Shown: positions 17,376 to 26,841, counted from the stretch's first letter. The stretch: 64,000 bases of DNA from CAYLZN01 sp964387935 (GCA_964387935.1 CAYLZN010000001.1:38710-102709); one strand, 5' to 3'. The notes: generated by a model from the letters alone, not told the origin. Numbers and translations are program-made.

Positions 17376-18160
17376 CGGCGATGCTGGCAAAACGCATCAT
17401 CGCATGCCTGGACATCAGGGACGGCCAGGTCGTGAAAGGCGTCCAGTTCGGGGGACTTCGGGCCGCCGGCGACCCGGCGGCGCTCGCGCGGCGGTACAAC
17501 GTCGAGGGCATCGACGAGCTCGTGATCCTCGACGTCACCGCGACGCTCGAGGCCCGCCGTGCGCTGCGACACACCATCGAGGCCGTCGCGCGCGAGCTGT
17601 TCATCCCGCTGACGGTCGGTGGCGGGATTCGTCACGAGGACGATGCGGCGGTTGTCGTCGAGGCCGGCGCCGACAAGGTGAGCATCAACTCGGCCCCGCT
17701 GAACGAGCCGGCCCTGATCACGCGGCTCGCCCGCCGGTACGGCAGCCAGGCGATCGTGGTGGCCATCGACGCCAGGCGCGAGCACGAGCGGTTCGCGGTG
17801 TACGCGCGGAGTGCGACGGCCGCCGCGGCGCGCGATGCCGTCGAGTGGGCGCGTGAGGCTGCCGATCGGGGCGCTGGCGAGATCCTGCTCACCTCCATCG
17901 ATCGGGATGGGACGCGGAACGGGTTCGACTGCGAGCTGACAGCCGCCGTCTCGGACGCCGTCAACATCCCGGTGATCGCCTCGGGCGGCGCCGGAGGCTT
18001 CGAGCACTTCGCCGAGGTGTTCACCGCCGGTCGCGCCGACGCGGCCCTGGCGGCGTCGATCTTCCATTTCGCCGAGCACGCCGTGGCGGACCTGAAGCAG
18101 TTCCTCGCGGCGCGCGGCATCCCGATCCGACTCGTCGCGTCGACCGGTGCCGCATGCTGA
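17372..18160 (+). CDS. hisF: Imidazole glycerol phosphate synthase, cyclase subunit
   Basis: 262 residues. [20 protein letters not shown] with the catalytic Asp of [14 protein letters not shown] (phosphate loop), VVAIDARRE with the second catalytic Asp, [13 protein letters not shown] and [12 protein letters not shown]. Produces IGP and AICAR with HisH. Start ATG 17372 overlaps the hisH stop; ATG 17381 is also possible. Confidence 0.96.
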   Translation: MTAMLAKRIIACLDIRDGQVVKGVQFGGLRAAGDPAALARRYNVEGIDELVILDVTATLEARRALRHTIEAVARELFIPLTVGGGIRHEDDAAVVVEAGADKVSINSAPLNEPALITRLARRYGSQAIVVAIDARREHERFAVYARSATAAAARDAVEWAREAADRGAGEILLTSIDRDGTRNGFDCELTAAVSDAVNIPVIASGGAGGFEHFAEVFTAGRADAALAASIFHFAEHAVADLKQFLAARGIPIRLVASTGAAC

Positions 18161-18843
18161 TTCCCTCCATTGACCTGAAGGACGGCCAGGTCGTCCAGCT
18201 CCGGCAGGGCCGCGACCTCGCCCTCGCGTCCGACGACGTGTTCGCGTGGGTCCGTCGATTCGAGGGGTTCGCGAAGGTGCAGTTGATCGATCTCGACGGC
18301 GCGTTCGGCACCGGCGTGAACGACTTCCTCGTGCGCCGGGTCTGCCGGGCGCTGCCCTGCCGGGTGGGCGGCGGGATCCGGACGATCGCGCGGGCCCGTG
18401 AGGTGCTGGCGGCGGGCGCGCGGGCCGTGATCGTTGGCTCGTCGCTGTTCCGGGACGGCCAGCCGGATCTGGACTTCGCGACCCGCCTCGCCGAGGGCGT
18501 CGGCGTGGACCGGGTGATTGCCGCCGTGGACAGCCTGGAGGGGCACGTGGTCGTCAAGGGCTGGCGCGAGTCCACGGGGCTGTCCACGGTGGAGGCCGTA
18601 CAGGCGCTCGAGCCCTTCTGCGACGAGTTCCTCTACACGCATGTGGACCGGGAGGGGCTGATGCAGGGCACCGACCTGGCGGCCATCCGCGCCGTCCGCG
18701 AGGCGACGTCCCGACGGGTCACGGCGGCCGGCGGCATCACCACGCAGGCCGAGATCGACGCGCTCGAGGCCATGGGCGTCGATGCGGTCGTCGGCATGGC
18801 CATCTACACGGGGGCCCTCGCCTTCAGGCCGCCCCAGTCGTGA
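18154..18843 (+). CDS. hisA: Phosphoribosylformimino-AICAR-phosphate isomerase
   Basis: 229 residues, TIM barrel. [19 protein letters not shown] has the catalytic Asp, RVGGGIRT and [12 protein letters not shown] are the two phosphate loops, and [19 protein letters not shown] contains the second Asp. Last gene of the operon, overlapping hisF by seven bases. hisE and a histidinol-phosphate phosphatase are not in this operon and must be elsewhere. Confidence 0.94.
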   Translation: MLIPSIDLKDGQVVQLRQGRDLALASDDVFAWVRRFEGFAKVQLIDLDGAFGTGVNDFLVRRVCRALPCRVGGGIRTIARAREVLAAGARAVIVGSSLFRDGQPDLDFATRLAEGVGVDRVIAAVDSLEGHVVVKGWRESTGLSTVEAVQALEPFCDEFLYTHVDREGLMQGTDLAAIRAVREATSRRVTAAGGITTQAEIDALEAMGVDAVVGMAIYTGALAFRPPQS

Positions 18844-18854
18844 TACGCTGATTG

Positions 18855-18883
18855 ACGTAACGGTTACGTAGGATGACGTCATC
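18855..18883. promoter_or_regulatory. Two adjacent palindromes (possible operators)
   Basis: ACGTAAC-G-GTTACGT (18855-18869) and the perfect palindrome GATGACGTCATC (18872-18883) lie three bases apart between hisA and the ATPase gene. They could be binding sites for dimeric regulators or one compound hairpin. No convincing promoter hexamers were found around them. Confidence 0.45.
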
Positions 18884-18899
18884 GTTTATCGGTCATTGG

Positions 18900-18955
18900 G
18901 CCGCCAGCCGTGTGCCGTGAGCCCCAGGCCGCAAGCCGTGAGCCGCCGGCCGCAA
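18900..18955 (+). repeat. Heptanucleotide array, GCCGTGA/GCCGCAA family (8 units)
   Basis: Eight consecutive 7-mers, nearly all beginning GCCG (GCCGTGA, GCCGCAA, GCCGTGT, GCCGCCA). The array ends seven bases before the ATPase start codon. A related array is at 32739-32808. Confidence 0.85.
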
Positions 18956-18962
18956 GCCTGAT

Positions 18963-20108
18963 ATGAATCCCTTCGTCTACGGCGAAGTCGTGCCGGCCGA
19001 CGCGTTCACCGACCGCGAGGCGGAACTGGATCGCCTGGTGGCCGACCTCGAGGCCGGCCAGAAGGTCTTCCTCATTTCTCCGCGCCGGTTCGGCAAGTCG
19101 TCGCTCGTGCGCCGCGCGCTGCACGTGCTCGCGCGCCGACACGTGCGCGGCGTCGAGCTCACGGTCAGCAGCTACAGCTCGTACGTCGCGTTCCTCGAAG
19201 GCTTCACGCGGGCGCTGGTGGCGCTCGAGCGCGAGGTGGACGCCGCGCGGTCCTGGATCGAGCGGCTGCTCGGCCCCGTGCACCCCGAACTCCGCCCGCG
19301 CCCGTCCGGCGAGGGGACGCTTGCGCTCGACGTGGCCTTCCCGCGTGCCCGCAGCGCACGCGACATCGCGCGCCTCGCCGACGAGGTGTTCGCCCTGCCG
19401 GGGCGGCTCGCGGACATGAAGAACCGCCCCCTCGTGGTCGCGCTCGACGAGTTCCAGGACATCGCGCGCTTCAACGGCGGCAGCGTCGAACAGGCCCTCC
19501 GGGCCGCCGTGCAGCACCAGCGGCGTGTGGGGTACGTCTTCGCAGGTTCCGAACCCACGTTGATGGAGCAGATGATCAGTCCGCGGCGGCCGTTCTACAA
19601 GGCCGGCCCCGTGCTCCGGCTCGGGCGCATCCCCGCGGACCAGTTCGGCCGCTTCCTCGACGCGCGCTTCAGGCGCAGCGGCCTCGCCCCGGCGCCCGGC
19701 CTGGGCGCGGCGATCGTCGATCTCGCGGGCAACCTGCCGTACGACGTGCAGCGGCTCGCGCACGAGACGTGGGACGATGTGCGGGCCGCGCGGCGACGGA
19801 AGGTGACCGCCGACGACCTGGACACGACGCTGCATCGGCTGCTCCGCGAGCACGCCGTGTTCTTCGAGGGATCGTGGCAACGGTTGACGCTGGCCCAGCG
19901 AGCGGCGCTGCGCGCGGTGGTGCTCGAAGACGGGCGGTCGCTTCTCGCGGCCGACGCGCGCCTGCGTCACCGGCTGGGCGGCGCGTCGAGCGTGCAGGCG
20001 TCGCTCGCCGCCCTGCGTCGGGACGACCTCATCGCCCGGGACGAAACAGGGCGATACTGGGTGGTGGACTCGCTCTTCCGCGAGTGGATCGCGCGCAAGA
20101 CGTTCTGA
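18963..20108 (+). CDS. P-loop ATPase of the archaeal-ATPase/STAND-like type
   Basis: 381 residues. N-terminal NPFVYGEVVPADAFTDREAELDRLV is the family entry. Walker A is SPRRFGKSS (about residues 39-47), Walker B LVVALDEFQDI (about 158-168), with a sensor-like FAGSEPTLM segment. The C-terminal part (LTLAQRAALRAVVLEDG through VSLAAL-like helices to YWVVDSLFREWI) is a winged-helix domain. Such ATPases occur widely and their functions are mostly unknown; some accompany defence or plasmid-related genes. No partner gene stands out here. Confidence 0.8.
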   Translation: MNPFVYGEVVPADAFTDREAELDRLVADLEAGQKVFLISPRRFGKSSLVRRALHVLARRHVRGVELTVSSYSSYVAFLEGFTRALVALEREVDAARSWIERLLGPVHPELRPRPSGEGTLALDVAFPRARSARDIARLADEVFALPGRLADMKNRPLVVALDEFQDIARFNGGSVEQALRAAVQHQRRVGYVFAGSEPTLMEQMISPRRPFYKAGPVLRLGRIPADQFGRFLDARFRRSGLAPAPGLGAAIVDLAGNLPYDVQRLAHETWDDVRAARRRKVTADDLDTTLHRLLREHAVFFEGSWQRLTLAQRAALRAVVLEDGRSLLAADARLRHRLGGASSVQASLAALRRDDLIARDETGRYWVVDSLFREWIARKTF

Positions 20109-20122
20109 CTGGAGCCCCACCC

Positions 20123-20533
20123 ATGACAACCACGCCAGCGTTCCGGGAGCCCAAGGCGTCCGACGTGACCTGGACGCACCTGATCTACGCCCTCCACGCC
20201 GTGGGGGTCACGCTCGGCGTGGCCACCTCGGCGTTCATCGTCACGAGCTTCCTGTTCGGGCTGCCGTCGATCGTGGCGGTCATCATGAACTACATCAAGC
20301 GCGGCGACGTGCGGGGGACCGTGCTCGAATCGCACTTCCGCTGGCAGATCCGCACGTTCTGGTTCGCCCTGCTGTGGATCGTGGTGGCGTCGCTCCTGTC
20401 CCTTCCCCTGATGCTGGTGCTCGTCGGGTTCGTCACCCTGTGGGTGGCCGCCGTGCTGATCGGGCTCTGGGTGCTCTACCGCGTGGCCCGTGGGTGGCTC
20501 CGCCTGGCCTCGCGCGAGCCGATGTACGCCTGA
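20123..20533 (+). CDS. Small integral membrane protein, DUF4870-like
   Basis: 136 residues with about three membrane spans (near 20-40, 70-95 and 98-118). The segment VLESHFRWQIRTFWFALLW between spans is characteristic of a family of small membrane proteins found in many Gram-negative bacteria, function unknown. Starts 14 bases after the ATPase gene, so probably co-transcribed with it. Confidence 0.7.
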   Translation: MTTTPAFREPKASDVTWTHLIYALHAVGVTLGVATSAFIVTSFLFGLPSIVAVIMNYIKRGDVRGTVLESHFRWQIRTFWFALLWIVVASLLSLPLMLVLVGFVTLWVAAVLIGLWVLYRVARGWLRLASREPMYA

Positions 20534-20571
20534 CGCCGGGAACCTCCCGCCCCGCCCGCTCGTCCCCTCAC

Positions 20572-20618
20572 TTGACGACACCTGTAGTCAAGCCCTATGC
20601 TGACTACAGGTGTAGTCA
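20572..20618 (+). promoter_or_regulatory. Promoter with two BlaI-type operators
   Basis: TTGACG (20572-20577) and TATGCT (20596-20601) are 18 bases apart. Operator 1, TGACGACA-CC-TGTAGTCA (20573-20590), fills the spacer; operator 2, TGACTACA-GG-TGTAGTCA (20601-20618), covers the start of transcription. Both contain the TACA/TGTA core of BlaI/MecI boxes; operator 1 has one mismatched position between arms. Autorepression of the downstream pair is expected. Confidence 0.8.
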
Positions 20619-20630
20619 CAGGGGATCCGC

Positions 20631-21020
20631 ATGAACGCCACCATCGGGGACCAGGAACTCGCCCTGCTCCAGTTCATCGCCGCGGCCCCGGGCCGCACGG
20701 TCGGCGAAGCGGCCGAGGGCTTCGGCGCCCCCAGGGGCCTCGCGCGATCCACCGTCCTCACGATGATGGAGCGCCTCCGTCGCAAGGGACATCTCTCGCG
20801 GCGGCTCGTCCGCGGCACGTTCCGTTACAGCCCGCGCGTGCCCCCCGGTGAGGTCGTCCGGGGGGTGGTGCGCGACTTCGTCGAAGGCACGCTCCAGGGC
20901 GCGGTCTCGCCGGTCGTCGCCTACCTGTCCGAGGAGGCCGACGTCTCCGACGCGGAACTCGCTGAACTCGAGGACCTCGTCTCGCGCCTCCAGGCACGAC
21001 GGAAGGACCTTGCACCATGA
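20631..21020 (+). CDS. BlaI/MecI/CopY-family repressor
   Basis: 129 residues. Winged helix LALLQFIAAAPGRTVGEAAEGFG ... ARSTVLTMMERLRRKGHLSRRLVRGTFRYSPR is the DNA-binding part and the C-terminal helix dimerises, as in BlaI. In the family, cleavage of the repressor by the partner membrane peptidase relieves repression. It overlaps the M56 gene by four bases and has two matching operators just upstream. No beta-lactamase gene is nearby, so the regulated process is open. Confidence 0.9.
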   Translation: MNATIGDQELALLQFIAAAPGRTVGEAAEGFGAPRGLARSTVLTMMERLRRKGHLSRRLVRGTFRYSPRVPPGEVVRGVVRDFVEGTLQGAVSPVVAYLSEEADVSDAELAELEDLVSRLQARRKDLAP

Positions 21021-22942
21021 CCCTGGACCTTGCGCTTCCCTGGGCGAGCGCCCTCTCGACGGCCCTCGTGCGGGCCTCCTTCGAGGGCGGAGCGATGGCG
21101 GCCGTCGCCTGGGTCGTCCTTCGGCTGCGCCCAGCCTGGCCGGCGTCGGTCCGCTGCACCCTGTGGTGGCTGGTGTGCGCGCGATTCCTCGTGAGCCTGG
21201 CCTGGCCCGCACCGATCCTCATTCCCCTCGTGCCGGAGACCTGGCCATCCCGGGCGTGGCTGCCGGCGGCCGCCACGCCGGCGGTCCCAGCCACCGCGCC
21301 GCACGCCACGACGTCGAGCACATCGCCGGACGCCTCGCCTCACCGAGACACCCGCGGGCCCCGTGAGTCGACCGCGTCTCCCACCCGGATGGCAGCGCTC
21401 GGCGATGCCGCCCGCTGGTGGCCAGTCCCAGTCGTGTTGTTGTGGTTCGCCGGCGTGAGCGCCAGCGTGTGGTCGCTCGCGAGGCTGCTGCAACGCGAAC
21501 AGCGGCTCCTGGCGCACGCGATCCCGGCGAGTCCCGTGACGCAGCGCCACCTCTTCGAGCTGGTCCACCGACTCGCTCTCGCGCGTGCGCCTCAGGTGCT
21601 CGCGTCGAGCGACATCACGAGCCCCTGCGTCGTCGCTGGCCGTCGCCCGCGGATCCTCCTGCCTCGCGCCTTCGACGACGCGCCCGCGCCCACGGTGCGG
21701 CTCGCGCTCTGCCATGAACTCGTGCACCTGAAGCGTCACGACCTGGCCTGGGCGCTGGTCCCTGCGCTCGCCGAGCGCCTGCTGTTCTTTCATCCCCTGG
21801 CCCGGTTCGCGGCCCGCGAGTATGCCCTCGCGCGCGAAGCCGCCTGCGATGCCGCCGTTCTCGACGTGCTTCGCGCTCCCGTGGCCGACTACGCGCGTCT
21901 CATTCTCGCCTGTGCGCTTCCGGGGCGGCAGGCGTCGCTCGGCATGGGCGGCGTCTCGGCCCCGGCGGCGATGTTGAAGAGGAGACTGATCATGCTGCAC
22001 GACACCTTGCACCAGACCTGCAGGCGACCGTCGCCGTGGACCGTCAGCCTGCTCGGCGTCCTCGCGCTCGCCCCATTCCAGGTCGGGGCCGTGCGCCCTG
22101 CGCGCGAGGCAACACCTGCGATCACGACGTCCGCTGCGATGCAGGCGACTCCCGCTGCCCCCGAAGCGCCTGCCGTGCCTGCCGCGCCCCCGGCGCCCCC
22201 GGCCTCCGCCGCCCGCGCAGGCGCGACGACGCAGCCACCTCCGCCGCCACCCCCGCCGCCGGCTCCACCAGCGCCTCCGGCCCCACCTCCGCCGCCGCCC
22301 GATCAGGGCTCGTATGTTGCGGAGGCGTTCGCGCGTGCCGCAGACGCCTGGGTATTGCTCAGGGGCGACCACGACGAAGGCATCCACTACGGGTCGCGAA
22401 GCGACCGCCGCAAGGCCTCCAGCCACCGGCGCGGAGCCGACCCGCTCTTCTGGTTCCGGCGAGGCGACCGGGAATTCGTCATTCGCGATCGAACCACGCT
22501 CGAGGCCATCGAGCGGCTGTTCGAACCGCAGCGTGAACTCGGGCAGCGCATGGGCGAACTCGGGACCAGGCAGGGCGAGCTGGGTGCCGCGCAGGGACAG
22601 CTCGGGGCGAAGCAGGGCGAGATGGGCGCCATGCAGGCCGCGCTCGCCGCGAAACAAATGGCGATGTCCGCTCAGGAGATGCGGAATCCCGCACGCGACG
22701 CCGCGGAAGCCGCGCTCCGCGCGGAGCGCGCGAAGATGGATCAGCAACTGCGGGAGCTGGGGGCCAGCCAGCGCGAGCTGGGTCGCGAGCAGGCCGCTCT
22801 TGGTGAACGGCAGCGGGAGCTGGCGCGACAGCAGGAAGTCCTGGCGCGCACGATGCGGGAGCTGACGGCCACCGCCGCCGACGGGCTCCAGTCGCTGCTG
22901 GATCAGTCGATGGCCAGCGGGCGCGCCGAGCGCGTCAAGTAG
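21017..22942 (+). CDS. M56 (BlaR1-like) membrane metallopeptidase with long repetitive C-terminus
   Basis: 641 residues. Several N-terminal membrane spans, then CHELVHLKRHDLAW (HExxH near residue 234), the gluzincin motif of M56 peptidases, and a REYALAREAACDAAVL segment with the third ligand Glu. A further span (about 345-360) is followed by a Pro/Ala-rich stretch (PPPPPPPPAPPAPP) and a repeated segment built on LGxRQGELG (GELGTRQGELGAAQGQLGAKQGEMG), likely a long coiled helix in the periplasm. It should sense an envelope signal and inactivate the BlaI-type repressor. There is no penicillin-binding sensor domain. Confidence 0.88.
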   Translation: MTLDLALPWASALSTALVRASFEGGAMAAVAWVVLRLRPAWPASVRCTLWWLVCARFLVSLAWPAPILIPLVPETWPSRAWLPAAATPAVPATAPHATTSSTSPDASPHRDTRGPRESTASPTRMAALGDAARWWPVPVVLLWFAGVSASVWSLARLLQREQRLLAHAIPASPVTQRHLFELVHRLALARAPQVLASSDITSPCVVAGRRPRILLPRAFDDAPAPTVRLALCHELVHLKRHDLAWALVPALAERLLFFHPLARFAAREYALAREAACDAAVLDVLRAPVADYARLILACALPGRQASLGMGGVSAPAAMLKRRLIMLHDTLHQTCRRPSPWTVSLLGVLALAPFQVGAVRPAREATPAITTSAAMQATPAAPEAPAVPAAPPAPPASAARAGATTQPPPPPPPPPAPPAPPAPPPPPPDQGSYVAEAFARAADAWVLLRGDHDEGIHYGSRSDRRKASSHRRGADPLFWFRRGDREFVIRDRTTLEAIERLFEPQRELGQRMGELGTRQGELGAAQGQLGAKQGEMGAMQAALAAKQMAMSAQEMRNPARDAAEAALRAERAKMDQQLRELGASQRELGREQAALGERQRELARQQEVLARTMRELTATAADGLQSLLDQSMASGRAERVK

Positions 22943-22952
22943 ATGGGGATCC

Positions 22953-23894
22953 CTACAGCGGCCGCCCGTAGTGCTCCGAGAAGAAGTTCCCCAGTGCGAC
23001 CGCCAGCGCGGCGGCGAAGGCCTGTCGGCTCGCATCCGTGTCCCTGACGCCCGCGAGATGCGCTTCGATCTGTACCCCGGCCACGCCGCCAGACGAGTGC
23101 CGCTCCGTGCTGTAGCCGCCCTCGAAGTACGGGTCGCTGCCGGGCGACGGTGTAGATGGGCTCGGCACCGCTGCGACGCCGCGCTCCTCGAACCACGCCC
23201 CCAGGCTGACCGGCCCGCGCAGCATGCGCGCGAAGCCTCCGGCGGGGGTCGCGATCTCCCGCAGACTGCTGCGCGCCTGGTGGCCGCTGTCGAGACGTGA
23301 GTTCGGCAGGTCGAGATCATCCGCCGACAGCAGGTAGCCCAGCTCGAGTCGTGCCTTCTCGTGGCCGTGGCCGTGCAGGTCGATGTAGAACGCGACCCCG
23401 CTGCGGGCGAGGGCGAGCCGCGTGGCCTGATCGATGAAATCGTGGTACTCGCGCCACGCCTGCTCCGCCTGGACGTTCCCCTGCGCCGCATCGCCGATGT
23501 CCCGGTTCGCGTCCAGCTTGGAGCGGCGAAGATGACAGATCACCGCGTGAGGCGTGCGTCCGGTCCGCACCTGCAGGGCCTGCGAGACGGCCCGCGTGAG
23601 CTCGATCGTGTTCAGGTCGGTCGTCGACGTCCCCGAGCGGTTCGGGATGTCGGCCGGCGCCAGCGCACCGCCATGCGGCGCGCTGACCACCACCGGCAGG
23701 TCGCCTGGCACGTACTCGATGTAGTTGCTGCGGCCGAAGATCGGAACGCCAGGCACCACCGACGTGACAGGCTGCCCGGTGGACGGCGTCGCCAGGCTCG
23801 GGGCCGTCGGCGTCGATCTCCCGCCTCCGCAGGCCACCGCCACAGCCAGGCCGGCGGCAACCGCAGCACGACGGATCACCACAGCGACCGGCAC
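22953..23894 (-). CDS. N-formylglutamate amidohydrolase-like lipoprotein
   Basis: 313 residues from GTG 23894. AVAVACGGG near residue 22 is a lipobox. The catalytic domain has the family signatures SAPHGG (zinc His), the DLHGHGHEKARLELGY segment and a later IEAHLAGVR. N-formylglutamate amidohydrolase (HutG) is cytosolic; a lipid-anchored relative probably hydrolyses other N-acyl amino acids or peptides in the periplasm. Convergent with the M56 gene, divergent from the ene-reductase. Confidence 0.75.
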   Translation of the reverse strand: MPVAVVIRRAAVAAGLAVAVACGGGRSTPTAPSLATPSTGQPVTSVVPGVPIFGRSNYIEYVPGDLPVVVSAPHGGALAPADIPNRSGTSTTDLNTIELTRAVSQALQVRTGRTPHAVICHLRRSKLDANRDIGDAAQGNVQAEQAWREYHDFIDQATRLALARSGVAFYIDLHGHGHEKARLELGYLLSADDLDLPNSRLDSGHQARSSLREIATPAGGFARMLRGPVSLGAWFEERGVAAVPSPSTPSPGSDPYFEGGYSTERHSSGGVAGVQIEAHLAGVRDTDASRQAFAAALAVALGNFFSEHYGRPL

Positions 23895-23920
23895 GGGCGG
23901 GATTCTGACATACTCCCCGC

Positions 23921-25015
23921 ATGGCGCACCTGTTCGAACCCTTGTCGGTGAGAGGCCTCACGCTGCGCAACCGGATCGTGGTCTCGCCGATGTGCCAGTA
24001 CTCGGCCGCCGACGGGCTGCCGAACGACTGGCACTTCGTGCACCTCGGGTCGCGCGCCATCGGCGGTGCAGGTCTCGTGCTGACGGAGGCCACGGCCGTC
24101 GTCCCCGAAGGCCGCATCAGCCCTGATGACCTCGGCATCTGGATCGACGCGCAGGCCGCCGCGTTCGAACGCATCACGCGCTTCGTCCGGGAACAGGGGG
24201 CCGTGCCCGGCATTCAGCTCGCGCACGCCGGCCGCAAGGCCGGCACGTGGCGCCCGTGGGCAGGCCAGGGATCGGTGCCCCGGGCTCAGGGGGGATGGGA
24301 ATCCGTGGCCCCCAGCGCCGTGCCGTTCGCCCCCGGGTACGACAGGCCCCGTGCGCTCGCGGCCGACGAGATCCCGCAGATCGTCGCCGCGTTTCGCGAA
24401 GCCGCGCGTCGCGCGCGCAGCGCGGGCTTCGACGTCGCCGAGGTCCACGCCGCACACGGCTACCTCCTGCACCAGTTCCTCTCCCCTCTCTCGAACGTGC
24501 GCACCGACAAGTACGGCGGCTCGTTCGAGAACCGGTGTCGGCTGCTGCTGGAGGTGGTGCAGGCGGTCCGCATGGAGTGGCCCGACTCACTGCCCGTGTG
24601 GGTGCGGCTCTCGGTGACCGATTGGGTGAACGGGGGCTGGGATCTCAACCAGTCCCTGGCACTCGCCGGTCACCTGCTCGGGCTTGGCGTGGACGTGATC
24701 GACTGCTCGTCTGGAGGCGCGGTCGCCGATGCGAAGATCCCGCTGGGCCCTGGATATCAGGCGGCGTTTGCGGCGGAGATCCGGCGGGTCACTGGAATCC
24801 GGACCGGCGCCGTCGGGCTGATCACGTCGCCGCCGCAGGCCGATCACATCATCCGGTCCGGGCAGGCGGATTGCGTGCTGCTCGCCCGCGAACTGCTGCG
24901 CGACCCCTACTGGCCGCTGCGCGCCGCGGCGGCACTCGGCCGCGAACTCGAGTGGCCAGCGCAGTACCTGCGTGCGGCGCCCGTGGGCTCGAAGCCCCGG
25001 CCGGCGGCGCGCTGA
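23921..25015 (+). CDS. Old yellow enzyme family NADH:flavin oxidoreductase (YqjM/NamA class)
   Basis: 364 residues, FMN-dependent TIM barrel that reduces activated C=C bonds. FEPLSVRGLTLRNRIVVSPMCQYSA has the Cys characteristic of the thermophilic-like/YqjM class; QLAHAGRKA, HAAHGYLLHQFLSPLSNVRTDKYGG (substrate-binding His pair and Tyr) and the GLITSPPQAD phosphate loop are intact. Probable role in detoxifying enones, nitro compounds or quinones. Confidence 0.92.
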   Translation: MAHLFEPLSVRGLTLRNRIVVSPMCQYSAADGLPNDWHFVHLGSRAIGGAGLVLTEATAVVPEGRISPDDLGIWIDAQAAAFERITRFVREQGAVPGIQLAHAGRKAGTWRPWAGQGSVPRAQGGWESVAPSAVPFAPGYDRPRALAADEIPQIVAAFREAARRARSAGFDVAEVHAAHGYLLHQFLSPLSNVRTDKYGGSFENRCRLLLEVVQAVRMEWPDSLPVWVRLSVTDWVNGGWDLNQSLALAGHLLGLGVDVIDCSSGGAVADAKIPLGPGYQAAFAAEIRRVTGIRTGAVGLITSPPQADHIIRSGQADCVLLARELLRDPYWPLRAAAALGRELEWPAQYLRAAPVGSKPRPAAR

Positions 25016-25054
25016 ACCTGTGGCTCGACCGCCCCGACCTCGAAGGAGGATTCC

Positions 25055-26419
25055 ATGACCCGGACGATCCTGCTCCCCCTGCTGCTCTGCGCCACGGCGG
25101 TCGCACCGGCGCCCGCGCAGACGCTCCCCCCCGTCCCCGTACCCGTCACGGCGATCCGGGCGGGACGTCTCCTCGATCCTGAGACGGGCGTGACGTCGCG
25201 CAACCAGGTCATTCTCGTCGAGGGCGAGCGGATCAAGGCCGTCGGGCCGGACGTGCCCATTCCCGCCGGGGCCGCCGTCATCGACCTCTCGACGCTCACC
25301 GTGCTCCCGGGACTCGTCGATGCGCACACGCACATGGCGATGACCTACAAGGAGCAGCCGGAGAACAACTACTACTACCTCACGTACGTCATGGAGTCGA
25401 CGCCGCTCAGGGCCATCCAGGCGGCGTCGAACGGCATCCAGTTGCTCAACTCGGGCTTCACCGTCGTGCGCGACGTCGGCAACAACGCGCTCTACGCAGA
25501 CGCGGCGCTGCGCCAGGCCATCGAACAGGGCTGGCTCCCCGGCCCCACCGTGATCCCCTCCGGGCCGATGATCGGCAGCACGGGCGGCCAGTTCTGGCCC
25601 ACGCCCGAGATGTACAAGCAGCACCAGATCATGTTCCCGGAGTACATCGACGCAAACAGCCCGGACGAGATCGTGCGGGCCGTGCGCGAGAACATGCTGT
25701 TCGGCGCCCGCACGATCAAGCTGTGCATCGATTGCAAACCCTGGGGCTACTCGGTGGACGACATCCGGCTGGTCATCCGCGAGGCGGCCACCGGCGGCTG
25801 CAAGGTCGAGGGCCACGTCCAGACGCCTGCCGGCGCACAACGCGCCATCGACGCCGGCATCCACATCATCGGCCACGGCCAGGCGCTCACCGCGGAGCAC
25901 CATCGCCAGATGGCCGAGAAGGGCATCTTCCTGGCCGGCACGGATACGCCGTTCACCGTGTACCGAGGCAGCGAAGAGGCGTTCCAGCGCGCCGTCGGCA
26001 AGCTGCGCAGCGCATGGGAAGCGAAGGTGCCCCTCACCTTCTCCACCGATTTCGACTACTGGAACGACCGGATGCGCGACGAAAAGTCCGGTCGCTGGCT
26101 CACCCGCGGCGAACTCACGATCGACTTCCTGCGAACGTGGAAGGCGGCCGGGATCCCGCCGGCCGATCTGCTTCGCGCGATCACGATCAACGGCTACCGG
26201 GCCGCGGACGTGATTGCGGAACGGGGCCCGATCAAGCCCGGCTACTTCGCGGATCTCATTGCCGTGCGGGGCGATCCGCTGGCGGACCTCGACGCGCTGC
26301 GTGCGGTCGTCTTCGTCATGAAGAACGGCCAGGTGTTCAAACGGGACGGGGTGATGACGCCCGGGGACTTCTTCCATCCCGGTCCCGTCCGTCTGCCGAA
26401 CGGGCGCTGGACGCGTTGA
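25055..26419 (+). CDS. Exported metal-dependent amidohydrolase
   Basis: 454 residues with a signal peptide (ILLPLLLCATAVAPAPAQT). All metal positions are visible: VDAHTHMAM (HxH), a TIKLCID segment in the position of the bridging residue, KVEGHVQT and IIGHGQ (two His), and TFSTDFDYW (Asp). Relatives include imidazolonepropionase and prolidase-like enzymes; the substrate cannot be named. AAGGAGG precedes the start. Contrast with the ligand-less relative at 6245-7627. Confidence 0.88.
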   Translation: MTRTILLPLLLCATAVAPAPAQTLPPVPVPVTAIRAGRLLDPETGVTSRNQVILVEGERIKAVGPDVPIPAGAAVIDLSTLTVLPGLVDAHTHMAMTYKEQPENNYYYLTYVMESTPLRAIQAASNGIQLLNSGFTVVRDVGNNALYADAALRQAIEQGWLPGPTVIPSGPMIGSTGGQFWPTPEMYKQHQIMFPEYIDANSPDEIVRAVRENMLFGARTIKLCIDCKPWGYSVDDIRLVIREAATGGCKVEGHVQTPAGAQRAIDAGIHIIGHGQALTAEHHRQMAEKGIFLAGTDTPFTVYRGSEEAFQRAVGKLRSAWEAKVPLTFSTDFDYWNDRMRDEKSGRWLTRGELTIDFLRTWKAAGIPPADLLRAITINGYRAADVIAERGPIKPGYFADLIAVRGDPLADLDALRAVVFVMKNGQVFKRDGVMTPGDFFHPGPVRLPNGRWTR

Positions 26420-26478
26420 CGCAGGCTGCCCGCCGGGACGCACACCGTGCGACAATAGGGGCTGGCGCGGAGAACCCC

Positions 26479-26841
26479 ATGGAACTGCGTCCTCACCCCA
26501 CCAACCCGGACATCCTGGTCCTGACCGCAGACTCCCGGCTCGATTCGCCGGGCTGCGACGACGTCGTGGACGGGCTGCAGGAGCACCTCGAGGCGGGCGT
26601 GCGCACGCTGATCGTCGATTGCTCTCACGTCGGCTACGTCGGCAGCATGGCCGTGTGCCGGCTGATCCGCCTGCACAAGCGGTTCGCGCAGCGCCAGGGC
26701 CGGTTGTTCCTCGCCGGCGTGCAGGTGCCGCTCGGGCACGTCCTCGAGATCACGCACCTGGACAAGGTTTTTCGCCTCGCAGCGTCGGTGGACGAGGCCG
26801 TGCGGCTGGCCAGGCAGACGCCAGCCACGACGGGACGGTGA
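26479..26841 (+). CDS. STAS-domain protein (anti-sigma factor antagonist type)
   Basis: 120 residues, a single STAS domain: ILVLTADSRLDSPGCDDVVDGL, TLIVDCSHVGYVGSMAVCRLIRLHKRF with a Ser at the regulatory phosphorylation position, and a C-terminal VFRLAASVDEAVRLA helix. Usually such proteins bind a kinase/anti-sigma partner as part of a partner-switching system, but no partner is encoded beside it. Confidence 0.82.
   Translation: MELRPHPTNPDILVLTADSRLDSPGCDDVVDGLQEHLEAGVRTLIVDCSHVGYVGSMAVCRLIRLHKRFAQRQGRLFLAGVQVPLGHVLEITHLDKVFRLAASVDEAVRLARQTPATTGR

Noticed and set aside
22250..22320. Assembly artefact in the proline run of the M56 peptidase
   Set aside because: The frame is kept on both sides and Pro-rich linkers followed by coiled repeats are common in this protein class.
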